A stretch of 64,000 nt of DNA, taken from the NCBI RefSeq assembly GCF_008831285.2, contig NC_045145.1, positions 13,470,040 through 13,534,039 of the forward strand, read 5' to 3'. Under the pieces are notes generated by a model. It was not told the origin of the DNA. It made no database searches and worked only from the letters and a program-made list of their open reading frames with translations. Positions within the stretch are counted from its first letter, which is position 1; the number at the start of each line of letters is the position of its first letter. The position numbers and the translations under genes are program-made. This stretch comes from Nymphaea colorata. Lineage: Eukaryota; Streptophyta; Magnoliopsida; Nymphaeales; Nymphaeaceae. Positions 1 to 13,971 of the stretch are shown in pieces.

Positions 1-1705
1 CTTACATCATAAAAAGGTCAAAGAACACTATTGAGCTATGACCATCTTCGGGGGTCCGTCACTCTGTTGTATCGGTTTGAGCTAAAGTGATGGGCAGTAT
101 CCAACCACTTTTGATAAGCAGTAATATATTTGTAATCTACTACCTTCTCCGAGAACGGAGTGGATTTTTCTAGGCTTACGCACGCACACCCAACCCAACC
201 ACACTGTCAGCAATTATTTACTGATTGTGGGACTATTTTTTACGTGGTAAAATAGTAGTTATATTATATACTCGTCTAACAACATCAAGTATATATGCTA
301 ATCATCCTTTGTCAAACACCTCTATTCCATCTCTATACATACATCAAGCACCAGTCATTCAATACCGACTAATTTACCATTTTCCGTCCAGTTTGCTGTA
401 TAGAAAATATTTGTCTTTTACTCTTTTAAATTTGAATCGAGTGATCGGACTTAAAACCTAACCTAAGATGTAAGATGGGAGGGAGCACCCGATGTGCCTA
501 GAGTTCTTCACCTGCCACGTTTTTGGTCGCTATCGGGCGGTCAATATCCTGCCTGAACCTTGAAGTTGACCATCAGGCAAGCAACACTACTACTCATAGT
601 TCTCAATATCACCTTCTCTGTATTTTAGGTCAATGAACTAAAAATAATTGCATCATAACGAGATCTTTCTAAACGAGACTTAGCCTTTTAATTGAGCGAA
701 AGGGGTAATTCAATTGGCGTAGTTGGTGGATGATGGTTTAATGAGCATCTCCATCACCACACAAGTCTTTGGGCCCGCAGGATACGTTACTTTACGTAGT
801 AGGGGCTGACATTTTCAAAGTCCAGAGCAGGTGAAAAAAAAAAATTAGCCCTTCTGCTCAAGATCTCCACATCCCCAACAAAGGATTTTAATTTTTTTTT
901 TAAGAAAAAGAAAAAAAAAAAGTAAATTTGGCATTGAAGATTATAATAATCAGAAAGCAAGTTCTTGCACGAAACAAAAAGTTTTCTTTACGCATCCATT
1001 CTATATATATAACCTCCTGCTCCGCGCCCACACTCACCAAGTGCGTCTTTTTCATCAAAATTGACATTTGAACAGGGACCACAAAAAATCGGTCTTCTCA
1101 TTACAATAGATTATTTAATGGGAAGGATAAAATAAATAATTTTGTGAGTGTGTGCAGCGCAAGAGCGCATGCATATCCATAGGAACAGCACAGCAATGCA
1201 TCAAAGGAGTTTAATCCGTTGTAACTCTCTTGAAGATAATATTTCGGAACAAGTGATCTTCGTAGAGCTGGTATTCTATTGGCGTTGATTTGTCAGGTTC
1301 CGAAGAAAGGTTGAGTCCATCTAAAAAGAGGTGTAAACATGTTGAGAGTGGGTGGCGTAGTCATCCTGAAAAAAACCTCGAAAGCAAAAGCGGTAGCTAT
1401 CCACTCCACAGCAAACCCGCCGGGGGAGCAGAGCAAACCTTTTCATGAATTCGTCACCGCCCTCATCTCATCCAACGGTCCACATACCAACAAATAATGA
1501 AGGAAGAAAGAAAAACTTCAACCGAAACATTGTTGTTGCCTTTGCCATCATCCCCTTAATTTCAACCCAACAACGGATAACACGCAGCCCAGTAGGTGAG
1601 GGCGTTTCACTCATCTTCACCCTTTATTTTTTTTTTCACAAAATGAACCACAACAGGATGTAACATCAAAAAATGAGCAGGAAAAACACACAAGCAAAAG
1701 CTAGC
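1..1705. other. Noncoding DNA downstream of RABA6
   Basis: This stretch lies 3' of the minus-strand Rab gene and should hold its 3' UTR near 1660-1705. The small open frames here have no recognisable domains and look like chance. A T/A-rich run sits at about 890-920. I see no repeat ends, RNA gene or conserved coding signal. Confidence 0.5.
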
Positions 1706-2667
<962 letters not shown>

Positions 2668-5558
2668 GTGCTAGTTTAGTAGTTTCCCCCACCCCCTTTC
2701 TCAACTCCCAGTCCCAAGGCAAGGCGTTCGCAGCGTACAGAGAGACCGGAAGGAAGAATTGATTGATGGACTGGGGGGAGGCGCACAACTTAACTTAGAT
2801 TATATGTAGCAGAGATAACCCCAACGAAGGCGAGAAAGAAGTTGGGCTTTTTCTTTGCCTTCTTCTTCAAGGAAAGGGGCCGGGGTTTGCTTATCGACAG
2901 GGCAGAGGAGGGAGAATTGGCAGAGTCGACGAAGTCTATGGTGATGATGATGGAGGACGAGAACCAACTGGTTTGCGGTGGAAAGGTTGAAAAGGGGAGG
3001 GAGAGGAAAAATCAAATCATGTTGCAGCCTCTTGCGCTTACGTTTCGAGGAGGAGGAGGAGGGAGGAGAAGGGAAAGAAGAAAAAAAAAAACAAAAACAA
3101 ATTCAAAATGTAGGGTTTCCTTTGATTGCTCGGCTCGGCTCCGCATGCGCCTCTTGTCCAACTCCAACACGGTTTGCTGGATCGTATGATATGAGCCTCG
3201 TCCAATACCATTTTCTCGGTGACTTGACCTTTTATTTTCAGGTAACCTATAGTTCTTTATTGGAATATTGTCTGTGCGTCAAATATGTCGTAATAATATT
3301 GGTCCAATTTTGAAGTCAGGTCCCCAAATCCAATTATTGCACGGATTCAAAAACCGATGTGCACAACTGAATCTTAGTCCAATATCCAAAGATGCGAGCA
3401 GATGTCGAATCTTATGCTAGTCTCGTTCAAGTTCAGTTTAGAATAAACAGTATGCAAAACCAAGTTTGAATGGTTACACATACTCCTCTTAAGTCGGTTT
3501 CAATATCGGGTGCATTCAAGTTGAGCCCGAACCGTACAGCTCCGGGGTTGGTTAGGTTAGGCCACGAGAAAAAAGTGGGGGTGGCGAGCCAGTGATTGTG
3601 GGTTGGATAATGTGCTTTGTCAACTCGTCACTTGAGCACTGCGCTGAATAGGAAGGACTTCACTAAACATAATCTTTGTATGCACGACCAATCGTTTGAA
3701 TGATGAAGATGGTGTATAAATTAATCATTCATCTATCAGCTTGTTCATGGTTGGAGGATCTTTCTCGTCTTTCCGAGCGTGATATCTGTGCAAGTCTATT
3801 GCGGCCCAACCTCACCACCGATGCCGTGACAGAACAAAGCAGGAAGAGTTGGTCGACACAACACTCAAGGTCATGGGCCACCCCGATTTAGATTTAGTGC
3901 TCTGCCTTACATGCTCCAAGCGGGGATTAGATTAGATTAGGACTCCTGCTGCTTTGCTTTCCTTTCCTTTCCTTTTCTTACATCGGTTTTCAAGCAAGGT
4001 CCAACACACTGGACTCCCACCCAGCCAAGGTTTTACGCAAGTTTCCTATTTAGGAGCCATAACTTCTCCTCAGTTCCCTGTCTTTGCCTTTTCTTTCAGT
4101 CATGAAAAACCACCGAGTTTTTATTTTCTTTAAGCATGTTTTCCGGGTCGGCACAACGTGGTCGTGTTTGGGAGCAATGTTTTTTGGGTAGGAAAAAAAA
4201 ATGTAGAGTTCACCGAATCACCATGCTTGGATTGACACTCATTTTTCTCAGGTCCCTCTTTGTTTGGACTTCAGGGTGGAATAAATTTCTTCTCCCAACA
4301 AATAAAGTTGCGCCTCCTATTTCATTCTAGTGAAACAGAAGATAAAGCAATTTTGCAATCAAACATGAACCCTTTTCAGACCCGAGTGCATCCTCAACCT
4401 TCTACTGGCCGCTTCTCGCAGAGCTATAATTACAAGCCTCCTCGCAATTCCCTTATCATATACGTTCAAACACCAAAGAGAAATTTTTAACATTTTAGCA
4501 ATACAAAACACCTAAATAGGGTAATTGCCTCGATAACTTTGGCAAAGTCCATTTGGAAGACACGAAATAACCAAGTCAAATTATGGCCTGTAATTCACAT
4601 CTGTTATGTTCCTCAAGCCTGCACCAGTCATGAGGTGGTAGGGTACTGCACAAAGTCAGATTGGGTTCCAACCTAAAAGGTGTGGGCAACCGCCTGCCTG
4701 TTCTTCGCTGACCACACATTGTGATTATTTGTCTAGTAGAGATCAAGGGTTTACAGAATTTCCCATGGGAGAACTGATGTTTCGATCTATGACTTCTCAA
4801 ATAAATCAAGGATAAGCTCCGAAGAGTAACCAAATATGTTAACCTCACAAACAGTAACCAAAGGAAAACTTTTTTCCACCTATACTTACGAGTAACTTGT
4901 TATGAAAGCATTTTAACTAGAAAGGACTCGGTAAGCAGGTGGCGGCATCAGAATTGTGCCTGATGGCTTGTTAACATAGACATTACCGAATATGAATATT
5001 AAAGCATATAACTAGGCTGCAACCTTTACTGTTTACTTCCAGTTTGCTTTCACGCACTGAATAGACTGTAATCCCACAAGCAAACCCCGTATTGTTGTCC
5101 AAACTCTGGACTGTGATACATATGCTCACACCTCATATCGACTCCAACCCCTAAGCAAAGGTCATTTCAAGACCAAGAAGAACAACTCGGCTGTTAGTTT
5201 GATACTCAACCAGCATATGGGTTCAAGGCTGCTTGCTTCAGAACTAACAGGATTTAGGAGACTGCATGATCTGCATATTTCCAACCAACCTTCAGCCAGA
5301 TTGCACACTAAATTGCAAATAGACACATTCTCGACAAGGGCCTGCCATTTACCCTCCACCAATGTCAACATCATGTCCTGTAACCAGTAATAGTGCATGA
5401 AACATGTCACAACTGCAAATCAAACCAGACAATGGCCTCCAACCTTAGCCAATTCCAGTAATGAATAACACAAGCTGCCCTAGAAGTGAGGAACATATTC
5501 AACTAGCCTTAGCGCAGAAGTTGTGATGCATCATGACAAACAGCCTAGGAAAGCCTCG
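2668..5558. other. Noncoding DNA between RABA6 and a PPR gene
   Basis: The first few hundred bases should hold the RABA6 promoter and 5' UTR on the minus strand. 2820-3090 is purine-rich on the plus strand (many GAGGAGG and GGAAAG words), so it is pyrimidine-rich in the RABA6 sense, as many plant leaders are. A short CTTTC repeat sits near 3955-3978. The open frames of 60-115 codons lack domains and overlap one another on both strands, as expected by chance. The last few hundred bases are likely 3' UTR of the PPR gene. Confidence 0.5.
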
Positions 5559-8213
5559 TCAGCCATCACCAGATGCATTATTAGTGTTTACATCCTTTAA
5601 AAGTGCTAGAGCTTCTTCATCTAAATCAACCTTATCCTTTTCAATCATCTTTAAAATTTCTGTAGCTGATCTCCGTGTGCAGATGTACAGCCGGAGCAGC
5701 GTCTTGTACAATGGCCCAGTCGCCAATCTTAGCTGATGCAGAGTTTTGATATACTTTGTTGCACCATCAACATTTTTCTGAAACTCAAAGTACTCTGCAA
5801 TGGCCAGTAGAACAGAGGAAGAGGGCTTCCAATTGCAGCTTTTCATCTTAGAAAATCCTTTCTTCATGGCTTCAATAGCCTTGTCCATCTCTTTTGCTTT
5901 CACCCACCCTTCCATAAAAATTTCCCATGTCTTATAGTTTGGACACCCACCTTTCCTCAAGGTACGAAGATGCAGGGATTCAGCCTTGTCCATCCATCCT
6001 TCTCTCATATAAGCACCAAGAAGCACATTAGAGACTCTAATATCGTACTTGTGACATTCTGATTCCCAAATATGGAAAGCCATCTCAGCTTCCCTAATAT
6101 TACCAACCTTCATCAAAGAAAGCAATATACACATGTAATTTGTACTAGTCAGTCTTACTTCAATTCTTTGAATAAGTTTCCATACTCTAAGGACTCCCTC
6201 CTCAATGTTTGCTCTAGCATAGAGCGTCAAAAGAAAGAAGTAACCAAGATGCTTCTTAGGTGACAGTTTCTGCTCGGCCATTTGTAGAGCAGCAACTGCC
6301 TTGCTGATGAGATTAGCATTTACATAGATGTGTGCTAAGGTAGAGAGTGTGCTCCAGCCAACCTCCAGATTTTTGTTAATCACCATTTCCTCGTACACTT
6401 TCTCCGCAGCCCCAACACCCGATACCAGAGCACATGCATTCATCCAGAGGTTGTAGGAGAGAACATTCAGGGGTATTTTGTTATGTTTCATCTGCCGAAT
6501 TACCAATGGAACTCTTTTGTATGAACCAGTAGCCATGTACAATTTCATCATCTCATTGAAAGGATGGGCATCTACAGCCAAACCTGACTGTTGCAGCTTC
6601 AGCATAAGAGCCTCAGCATTCTCCACAGCCTTGTTTATGACATAAGAGTGGAGAAGGGGCATACAAGCAGCCTTTCGTGAGACTCTGTCATGGAGGTTCT
6701 CAAAATACTGTTCTCCATAATACAAGCCATGAACTTTTATCATGCAATCCATCATGATGGCATGGTCAGCAGCTGATTTTGAGAAACCAACCTCAGTATC
6801 CAACCACTGAAAAATCTGCAAGTTATACAAATGACACATTTCAATTTCCTTCTACAGAGAATGGATTAAACAGCACAAAAGCACAAACTTGATTGCAGTA
6901 AGAAAAAGATAAATGAAACAGATGAATCAGAATCTAACATTATATAGCAATTAAAAGGTGGCCAAAATGAGAAAACACAATCACTACAAATTAAAATTGG
7001 TGTAGCAGGTCTTTTATTCATAATATTACAATCAATACTGGACAAGTAAATATATGTAAATAGAGTCGGTAACACAAGCAGATAATAAAGGTTTTAACTA
7101 ACTGACCATCTAGATAAACAATATTATCCCTTCACTCTATAGAAGCATATAAAACTCTAAATTTTTCTCAAACAGCATCTCATTTAATTCAACAAGTTCT
7201 TCCACTGTTGGACAATATGGAAACTAAAGTGGTGCCTTCAAACTTTAGAGCACCTTTTAGAGACACCAATGTAATTAACTTCAGCAATCGACTAATTCTT
7301 AAAAGCACCGCCGCAATGTAATAATTCACATTGTGACGGTAACCACACTATTTTTCTGGAACACGCTCTACAAGGGCCCCAAATGACTTGCACTCGGTAC
7401 GGTACGGACTCATTTAATCTGCACAAGTATCATGATTATGATGAAACATGAAGCACAAAGTAGTTGACAAGAAGGATCAGACAGAGAAGAATGGATGCAG
7501 AGAATGTGAATATAGAAATATTAGCTACGATCACACACACAAAAAAAAAAAAAAAGAGCCTCTTAGAGACCAATTTTATCACAAGGACGGAGTGAGTCAC
7601 TCATGCTCAACTTCATACCATACCCAACATATTCGCGTCTATTCTCTGATATTCTAGCATCACTCATTGGATGCTCTCCAGAATGGAGACTCTAAGGCAT
7701 GCTTTGGGAAGTTCTGGAAATTAGTACAGAGGCCTTATATAAAGGCTACTGCAGAGAAGGACAAGGAACTTTGCAGAAATTCCCCCATCTCTAAATAGGG
7801 AGTCTAATTGCATAATATCATAAACAGAAGATTTACTGGCACGGTAAGAAATAGAGTTCGATGCAATATGATTAGTTCGCTAAGAATTCCTGACAGAAGC
7901 CTTCCATTGTTGATTCCGCATAACTTGGGGGAGAAAAGGAGGCACAAACCTCAAGCGCATGTTTGTAACGGCGAGACCTCACAAGCTGCTTCGCGATCGA
8001 ACGGAGCTCCGAACGGCGAATGCCTTTTCCCTCATCTACCCACTTCTTGATAGCATCCGCCGCACTCTTCTTGGGGAACCTCAGCCGCAGGATCCTTCCC
8101 CTTAGGTCGTCTCCCCGAACGTCCACCGGGGTCGCCAAATCCCAGTCGTCACGCTCCGTCCCACTCTGGCAGTTCCAGGACGCCGAGGATAAACGTTTCC
8201 ATTGACACGCCAT
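5559..8213 (-). CDS. P-class pentatricopeptide repeat protein, likely mitochondrial
   Basis: This is a two-exon gene. Exon 1 is 8213-7950 (88 codons) and exon 2 is 6815-5559, separated by a phase-0 GT-AG intron of 1134 bp that joins ALE to IFQW. The product is about 506 residues. It aligns in my memory with the P-class PPR group of At1g02370 and At4g02820. Shared words are ALEIFQW, SADHAI, FNEMM-LYM, LSYNLWM, LSTLAHIYV and DEEALALL near the end. PPR proteins bind organelle RNA through paired helices; this group is short and has no E or DYW editing domain. The N-terminus is rich in basic and Ser residues and poor in acidic ones over about 20 residues, which suits an organelle transit peptide. 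The start is ATG 8213. The frame is open further upstream but only from a TTG, and a possible 3' splice site (CTTCCTAG) lies there, so the leader may be spliced. The frame looks intact. Confidence 0.85.
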
Positions 8214-8319
8214 CTCCTGGCAGAGGACGGTGGACGGGAACCCATTCACCAGCTGCTTGGGATTTCCGTGACGAGAGACACTAGGAAGAAGCAGAAGCAA
8301 GGGAACAATGTCAATCTAT

Positions 8320-8367
8320 ACATACACACACACACACAAACACACACACATACACACACACACACAA
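8320..8367. repeat. (CA)n microsatellite
   Basis: An interrupted CA dinucleotide run lies about 110 bp upstream of the PPR start codon, followed by a GA-rich patch to about 8385. It falls in the likely 5' leader or proximal promoter of the minus-strand PPR gene. Confidence 0.9.
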
Positions 8368-8399
8368 GGAGGGAGAGAGAGAAGGAGAACCTACCGCCT

Positions 8400-10241
8400 C
8401 AGAAGAAAAAGAACTAAGCCATGGTAGAACGCCATTAACCTGCTTCTAGTGAAACGCAGGAGGCCGCACCGCAGTGCTTGCCGCCAGGGTTTTGGGTTTC
8501 CATCCGGATTACGATGGGGGATGGGGACCCAAACCTGTTACTACACCCACCATCCAATGCCGGGCAGTCGATGAGGCGAACTCGTCGAGAGCCTGAACGG
8601 CCTCTAGTTTTGTGAGGGCACCAAACATCGGTCTATTCTTTGGATCGGACAACTAGCAGAAGACCGTTCGGCGCCATTATTATATAATGAATCCGCCCAA
8701 GAGAACAAGACAGATATATAACGGCTGCCAAAGTCATCGAGCGGTACCAATTTCTTTCACGGTCCGCGGGAAGGTGACCATCATCCCTTGAGAAAACGGC
8801 CGCTTCCCACCAAACAAAATGCGCCCTCCCCCCCTCGTTAGTTTGAGACCTTTAATTGTCATTGATGTTCATATTACAATTCGTATCACTGCTATTTAGT
8901 ACTCTCAACTCTCAAGTACATGACCACTGAGGTATAAAACATAGGTGTCGGCAGGCATTTTTATCTATCTTCCCCATGGATTAATTGCTTAGGATCACTG
9001 GAGCTTGTAAAATCGGTCGCCGACTTTTTATAAACTGCAGAGGACTATTGATTTCTAGTGGCCCTAACATGACATCTTACATATTGCTATCTAGATGGTT
9101 CAAAAGACGTTTCCTACCAATATAAAATGGTTTCTCCTACCATCAATATAAGGTGGACTATTTTAAAACTGCAAAGTATATTCTTCATATCATGGCATTG
9201 TTGTTAGGAATCAACTGTCGAACTTTTTCTACAGAAACATTAATACTTTTCGAATAATTAATATGCATGACGAATTGTTGGTCTGAGAATTTTACAAGTC
9301 CTTCAAATGTTGGTAGCATGGTTATGACGCCGGAAGTCAGAAGCGGTTCCTTGCTCAAACAAAACATATCATATAGATCACAGACACAACTCTTGTTTGC
9401 AAGGACAAAGTGAAAAATTGATGGGCACAACACCCGCTTAACTACTCGCAAGAGGAGCCCATCACTCCTTGATTTGTTTCTCTAACTCAATCAAAGTAAT
9501 AACGGATCAGTTTGAGGCTGGTTCTTAAGTTAACATCAGGTGGCAGCTAATTTTCACACGGATCTTAACCCGTGTGTCCTTTCCATTTATGAGATGAAAC
9601 AAGAAGTCGGTCCGTCCTTCACAACCAGGATGGGATTGGCAAAGGAGCGTAGGCAGCACAAAATCTTTGTGGCCGAACCTGCGAAAACGCAAGTGCCTCC
9701 GTTTCATTTTCAATCAATACCAACATCAGACGCGTGCGTGACCTCTCCCCTCCTTCCCTTCTTAATCTGAATCTGCAGTTTCAGGTCGAGAGAGAGCATG
9801 CTTTGCCTCATTGAAAGCGACGTGCAAAAGGGTCCCTCCTCCTCTCCACAACAAATGAGGCCGAGATCGTAAAGCAATGCGCAGATCCGCATCGTACCGG
9901 GTAAAGCGCGTGGGGTAGCGGCGGAAACGACGGAACGCAAGGCCAAAGCCAGCACGAACGACCCACGTGCCCGCTTACCCACATGGAATGGAATGGAATG
10001 AAATGCGTACAACCACAAAACACAGAGGCAAACGCGTCCAAAACGCGCTTTCTCCCTCCTCATGCCGTCCGCTCACCTCCATCCACACATACATTTTCTT
10101 TCTTCCTCTCTCTACCCTTGGCCTTTCCAGTCGGGACGGAAGAAAAACAACAAACAATGGCCCTCAAACCCTCGCCTTGAAATTTCCGGAGCCAAACAGG
10201 GCCGTCGGCGAGGAACGCCAGAGAGGGGGCGCCCGAGAGGG
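8400..10241. other. Noncoding DNA between divergent PPR and CML genes
   Basis: The two flanking genes point away from each other, so this stretch should hold both promoters. A GC-richer part from about 9850 to 10241 precedes the calmodulin-like gene and is probably its promoter and 5' leader; it includes pyrimidine-rich runs near 10040-10130. The overlapping open frames on both strands around 9700-10250 have no domains and look like by-products of the GC content. No repeat element was recognised. Confidence 0.45.
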
Positions 10242-10835
10242 ATGAAGATGAATTGCTTCAACCCCTACCACAAGAAGAAATCCTCGAAACGGAACCCTAA
10301 CTCTCTTCATGCCTCCTCCTCCTCCTCCTCCTCCTCCGACTCCGTCCCCTGCCCCTCCACGGCCACCACCTCCGCCCTCTGCATCCAGGACTCCGGCGAC
10401 CTCCGCCTCGTGTTCGACAAGTTCGATGCCAATGGGGACGGCCGGATCTCCACCGACGAGCTCGAGTCAATGCTCCGCTGCCTCGGCTTCTCCGGCCGGA
10501 GGGAGGAAGTCGAGTCCATGATGCGGGAGGCCGATGCCGACGGGGACGGCTTCATCAGCGTCGATGAGTTCCTGCACATGAACACGCAGGAGACCGACTC
10601 CTCCAAGTGCATGGAGGACCTCAGGAACGCTTTCACCATCTTCGACCGCGACAATAATGGCTTGATCTCCGCCGATGAGCTCCACCAGGTGCTCAGGAGC
10701 ATGGGGGAGAACACGACCCTCTCTGCCTGCAAGAACATGATCCGCGGCGTCGACAAAAATGGCGACGGCGTCGTGAATTTTGAGGAGTTCATGAGTATGA
10801 TGACCAAATCCCCCATACGATCTACTGCTCATTAA
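10242..10835 (+). CDS. Calmodulin-like Ca2+ sensor with four EF-hands
   Basis: This is an intronless gene of 197 codons. After a basic start (MKMNCFNPYHKKK) and a Ser-rich linker to about residue 55 come four EF-hands in two pairs. The loops are DANGDGRISTDE, DADGDGFISVDE, DRDNNGLISADE and DKNGDGVVNFEE. Each keeps acidic or polar residues at positions 1, 3, 5 and 9 and Glu at 12, so all four should bind Ca2+. CML proteins decode cytosolic Ca2+ signals by binding target proteins. The Lys-rich head could direct membrane or nuclear localisation, but no lipidation motif (MG at the start or a C-terminal CaaX) is present. I chose ATG 10242 because the frame upstream is low-complexity and lies in the likely leader. 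The exon is clearly GC-richer than its flanks, as is common in intronless CML genes. Which CML number it matches is not decided. Confidence 0.92.
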   Translation: MKMNCFNPYHKKKSSKRNPNSLHASSSSSSSSDSVPCPSTATTSALCIQDSGDLRLVFDKFDANGDGRISTDELESMLRCLGFSGRREEVESMMREADADGDGFISVDEFLHMNTQETDSSKCMEDLRNAFTIFDRDNNGLISADELHQVLRSMGENTTLSACKNMIRGVDKNGDGVVNFEEFMSMMTKSPIRSTAH

Positions 10836-11506
10836 ACAAAATTAATTGTTACCCTCTTGTTCACGTGTCTTGTTGCTTGTCTTTCCACTCTTTTTTCTTT
10901 TATATGACTTCCGCCCATTTTCCTTTTTCCTCTTCATCTCAAGATTAAGCAAAAAACCGATTCGCAGCTCCATTCGACCGAAAAGATGGATGGTGCTTTC
11001 CTCATCAACTTTTTTGTGCTTATCCATGTTAAAAGATTAAACATTTCTAATTTAGGAAAGGCCAAAAGAAATCAGAACTTTTGGTATGAATCGTCCTCGA
11101 TGTTGAGATCGAACATGCTCTCTATGTCTGGGGTTCGCACAAGTGCTTCTCCTCGGTGTTGATCACGCACACGTCTTGCGCAAAAGCGCCCTCTGGCGAA
11201 GGCGAAACCTGCAATCACCAACACAAGAGAGTCAACGTCTACTGTACTCGAAAACCTCTGACGGATACAAGTGTGCCCTCTTTATGATGGAAGTCGAGCA
11301 GGAAATTGGGCAATCACCTTTCGGATTTAACGTAACGCAGGAAGCTGTACTACAATCATGTCCCCTATGAAGGCAAGTAACCAATTGTAACGTGTTCAGC
11401 CGAAGCTGATTAGCCGATGCTCCGCGTCTCACATTTGAATCTGTCACTAACTCGCCAAGTAGCTGCGTTTAGGCCGTTTTGTGTTTAGCCTGCGTGTACG
11501 CCTTGT
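10836..11506. other. Noncoding DNA between CML gene and PPR pseudogene
   Basis: The first few hundred bases are probably 3' UTR of the calmodulin-like gene, with T-rich runs near 10885-10930. Nothing else is recognised. The missing C-terminal part of the neighbouring PPR pseudogene is not found here. Confidence 0.45.
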
Positions 11507-13235
11507 TTACGATTTGTAATCTGATTCAATATTTTTCTCTAGCATCTGCTCAAATATTTGAACAGCCTCAAGAGCTTGTCCTTTGTGAGCATAGCGTGCA
11601 ATCATCGCAGTCCAAGACACAACATTTCCACATTTTGAGTACATTGTAAGCAATGAACTGTCCACAGCAAGGTGGAACTCCGGGTCTTTTTTTATGGTTT
11701 GAGCATGAAATTGCTTGCCCAGTTCCAAGTACGTGAGAATTGACAACACCCCAAGGAGAGATGACACAACAAAATATCTATTTTCAGTCCATTCTTCAGC
11801 ATCTCATGAAATTGCATCAAGGCCTCCTCACAATACCTATTTTGTACCAAACCTGAAACAACAGAGAACCAAGAGAAGTGATCCTTTTCTGGTATACTAT
11901 TGAATACTCTGGAAAGAAGAAACTGTGTCACCACATTTGGAGTACATGTTAACAAAAGAATTGCCTACGAGGGTTTGTCTTTCCATGGCAGAATGAAGAG
12001 CAAAGCCATGGATTTCTTTTCCTTTCCTCCATGACTTGCAAACAGAACAAGCAGCGAGGAGAGCTGACAGAGTAAACTCGTCAGGGTTCAGTTCTTCAGG
12101 CTGCATTTTCCTTACTAGTTCAAATGCCTTTTCTGGCTGGCCATGATCTGCAAATCCAGCAATCATGGATGTCCAAGAAACAACATCTCTTTCAACTGCT
12201 CCCTCAAACAATTGAAAAGCTTCATCTAGGCTTCCAGATTTGGAATTCATTGTGTAAACTGAACTAGCCACAGAAACATCACAACCTAATCCTATCGTAA
12301 CGGCAAAAGAATGTATCTGTCTCCCTAGATCTATGTCGACTACACTCACAACACTTGATGTTGCATATTTGTCAGGTCTCATTCCTTGATGAAGTATCTG
12401 CTGGAACAACCAAATAGATCTTCCAGAATTCTGGCTTTGAGCATAACCAGCAAGCATCGCTGAGAATATGGAAATAGATATCTTGTCATCTCTCGCTCTT
12501 TCTTCATGAAAAACTCACACACACAATTCAATGTTACCATTTTTGCATATGCATTTATGAGGGCCTCGAAAACCACAGTGCCTGAAAGAAGCCCATTCTT
12601 CAACATCCAACAATGAAACTGCAATACCTGTTCAAGTTTGGCTATTTTAGCTCAGGCAGAGAGCATACATATGAGAGTGTATATATTTGCATCAACTCCG
12701 AAGGTTCTCATGTTGTTGAAGAACTCAAAAGCAAAAACAGCATCATCCTGGCGAATATAGCCTGAGATTACAGCTGTCCAGGACACAACATTGCGTTCTG
12801 GCATTCTCCGAAACACCACGAGTGCATGCACCATGCTTCCACATTTTGCATACATGTCCACGAGGCCAGCTGCAACACAGACATCATCTAGTAGTTTGCA
12901 TTTGTTTATCCAAACATGAATTGATCGACCCAAGTCCAATTCTTCGATACCAGCACAAGCAATTGAGTCACTTGAAAGCGAAAAAGAAATTGGTACAAAA
13001 TGAGAATCATACAGCATAGTTTTTGAAGAGAGGAAGTGCCACCCAGTTCTCTTTGTGCCTTACGCTACCAGCAATAACAGCATTCCAAAGGACCACATTT
13101 CCGTGAGGAATGTCATAAGAAGCCTACATGATGTCGTCAAAGCTTGTGTTTTTGGCCAAAAAATCAATCAAGCTGGTTGCCGCATACAGATTGGATAAAT
13201 ATCCAAATTTGATAATATACGCAAACACCTGAAAC

Positions 13236-13971
13236 CAGTAGCGGAGCTACGTGTGGGCTGGCGTGGGCCACTGCCCACGCCAGCCCATGAAAGCTCCCCT
13301 TGAAATCTCCTTGAAAAGGAGCTCCACTCAGGTTCAACGGCATGGGTTGCCCATGCCAGACTTGGTTCGAGCCCCACAACAAGTCTAGAGTCCCACAACG
13401 AACAGCAGCTCCAGCCTCCAGTCGTCTATTAGGGCAGTTACTAAAACCATCTTTTCCCTCTGCTGCGGTTGTCGTCGCTCCATCTCCAGCATCGCTCAAT
13501 ATGGCTCTCTCCCTCAAGTCTCTGTCTCTCTTCTTCTTATGACAATTTTGATTTGGGAGTTTCTATTTAAACTTTCTGCTTGTTGTTTTGGGAGTTTAAT
13601 TTGCACCTTTTATTACTAATTTTGGAGTTTGCGGAGCACTTGGCAGTGAAATCAAAAGACGACTGATCACTAATTCTTGCAAACGGAGATTTGAATTCGA
13701 CTAACTTCATAAGTTTGTTGGTAGATTTCTGTGCCAGAAAATTACATAGGCTTCTGATTTAGTACGTCTAATGGCTGGATCGGTGGATCTTCCATGAAAA
13801 TGATAACCCAAAACTTGACTGTAAACAGAAATATAGTTCATTTTGAAATTTTTAAATTGTCAATTTTTCCTTAAAATTGTATGTGACATTTAAGTTGGTA
13901 TCTCCCAGTAATGGACATAAGCAAAAAAATTTTACAGAGCCCCACAACCAAAAATTTCTGGCTCCCCACTG
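13236..13971. mobile_element. Non-autonomous hAT element (736 bp) with 8-bp target duplication
   Basis: The element starts CAGTAGCGGAGCTA and ends with the complement of CAGTGGGGAGCCAG, so the terminal inverted repeats are imperfect. Both sides carry the direct repeat CCTGAAAC (13228-13235 and 13972-13979), an 8-bp duplication as made by hAT transposases. Close to the left end is a perfect hairpin with 14-bp arms and a CACT loop (13255-13286). No transposase domain is seen, so it would need a helper. It sits inside the PPR pseudogene. Confidence 0.85.
13255..13286. repeat. Perfect 14-bp inverted repeat with 4-nt loop
   Basis: The left arm GGGCTGGCGTGGGC (13255-13268) and right arm GCCCACGCCAGCCC (13273-13286) are exact complements around CACT. 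It is a subterminal hairpin of the hAT element at 13236-13971. Confidence 0.9.

Noticed and set aside
2842-3313. Overlapping plus-strand open frames with Arg/Glu-rich translations
   Set aside because: They follow a purine-rich stretch, have no domain, and overlap in two frames, as low-complexity sequence does.
8322-8366. Regular repeats that might suggest a CRISPR-like array
   Set aside because: This and similar places in the window are dinucleotide microsatellites without spacers, in a plant genome.
10307-10832. Minus-strand open frames of 121-169 codons
   Set aside because: They lie opposite the calmodulin-like gene, whose four EF-hands establish the true frame.
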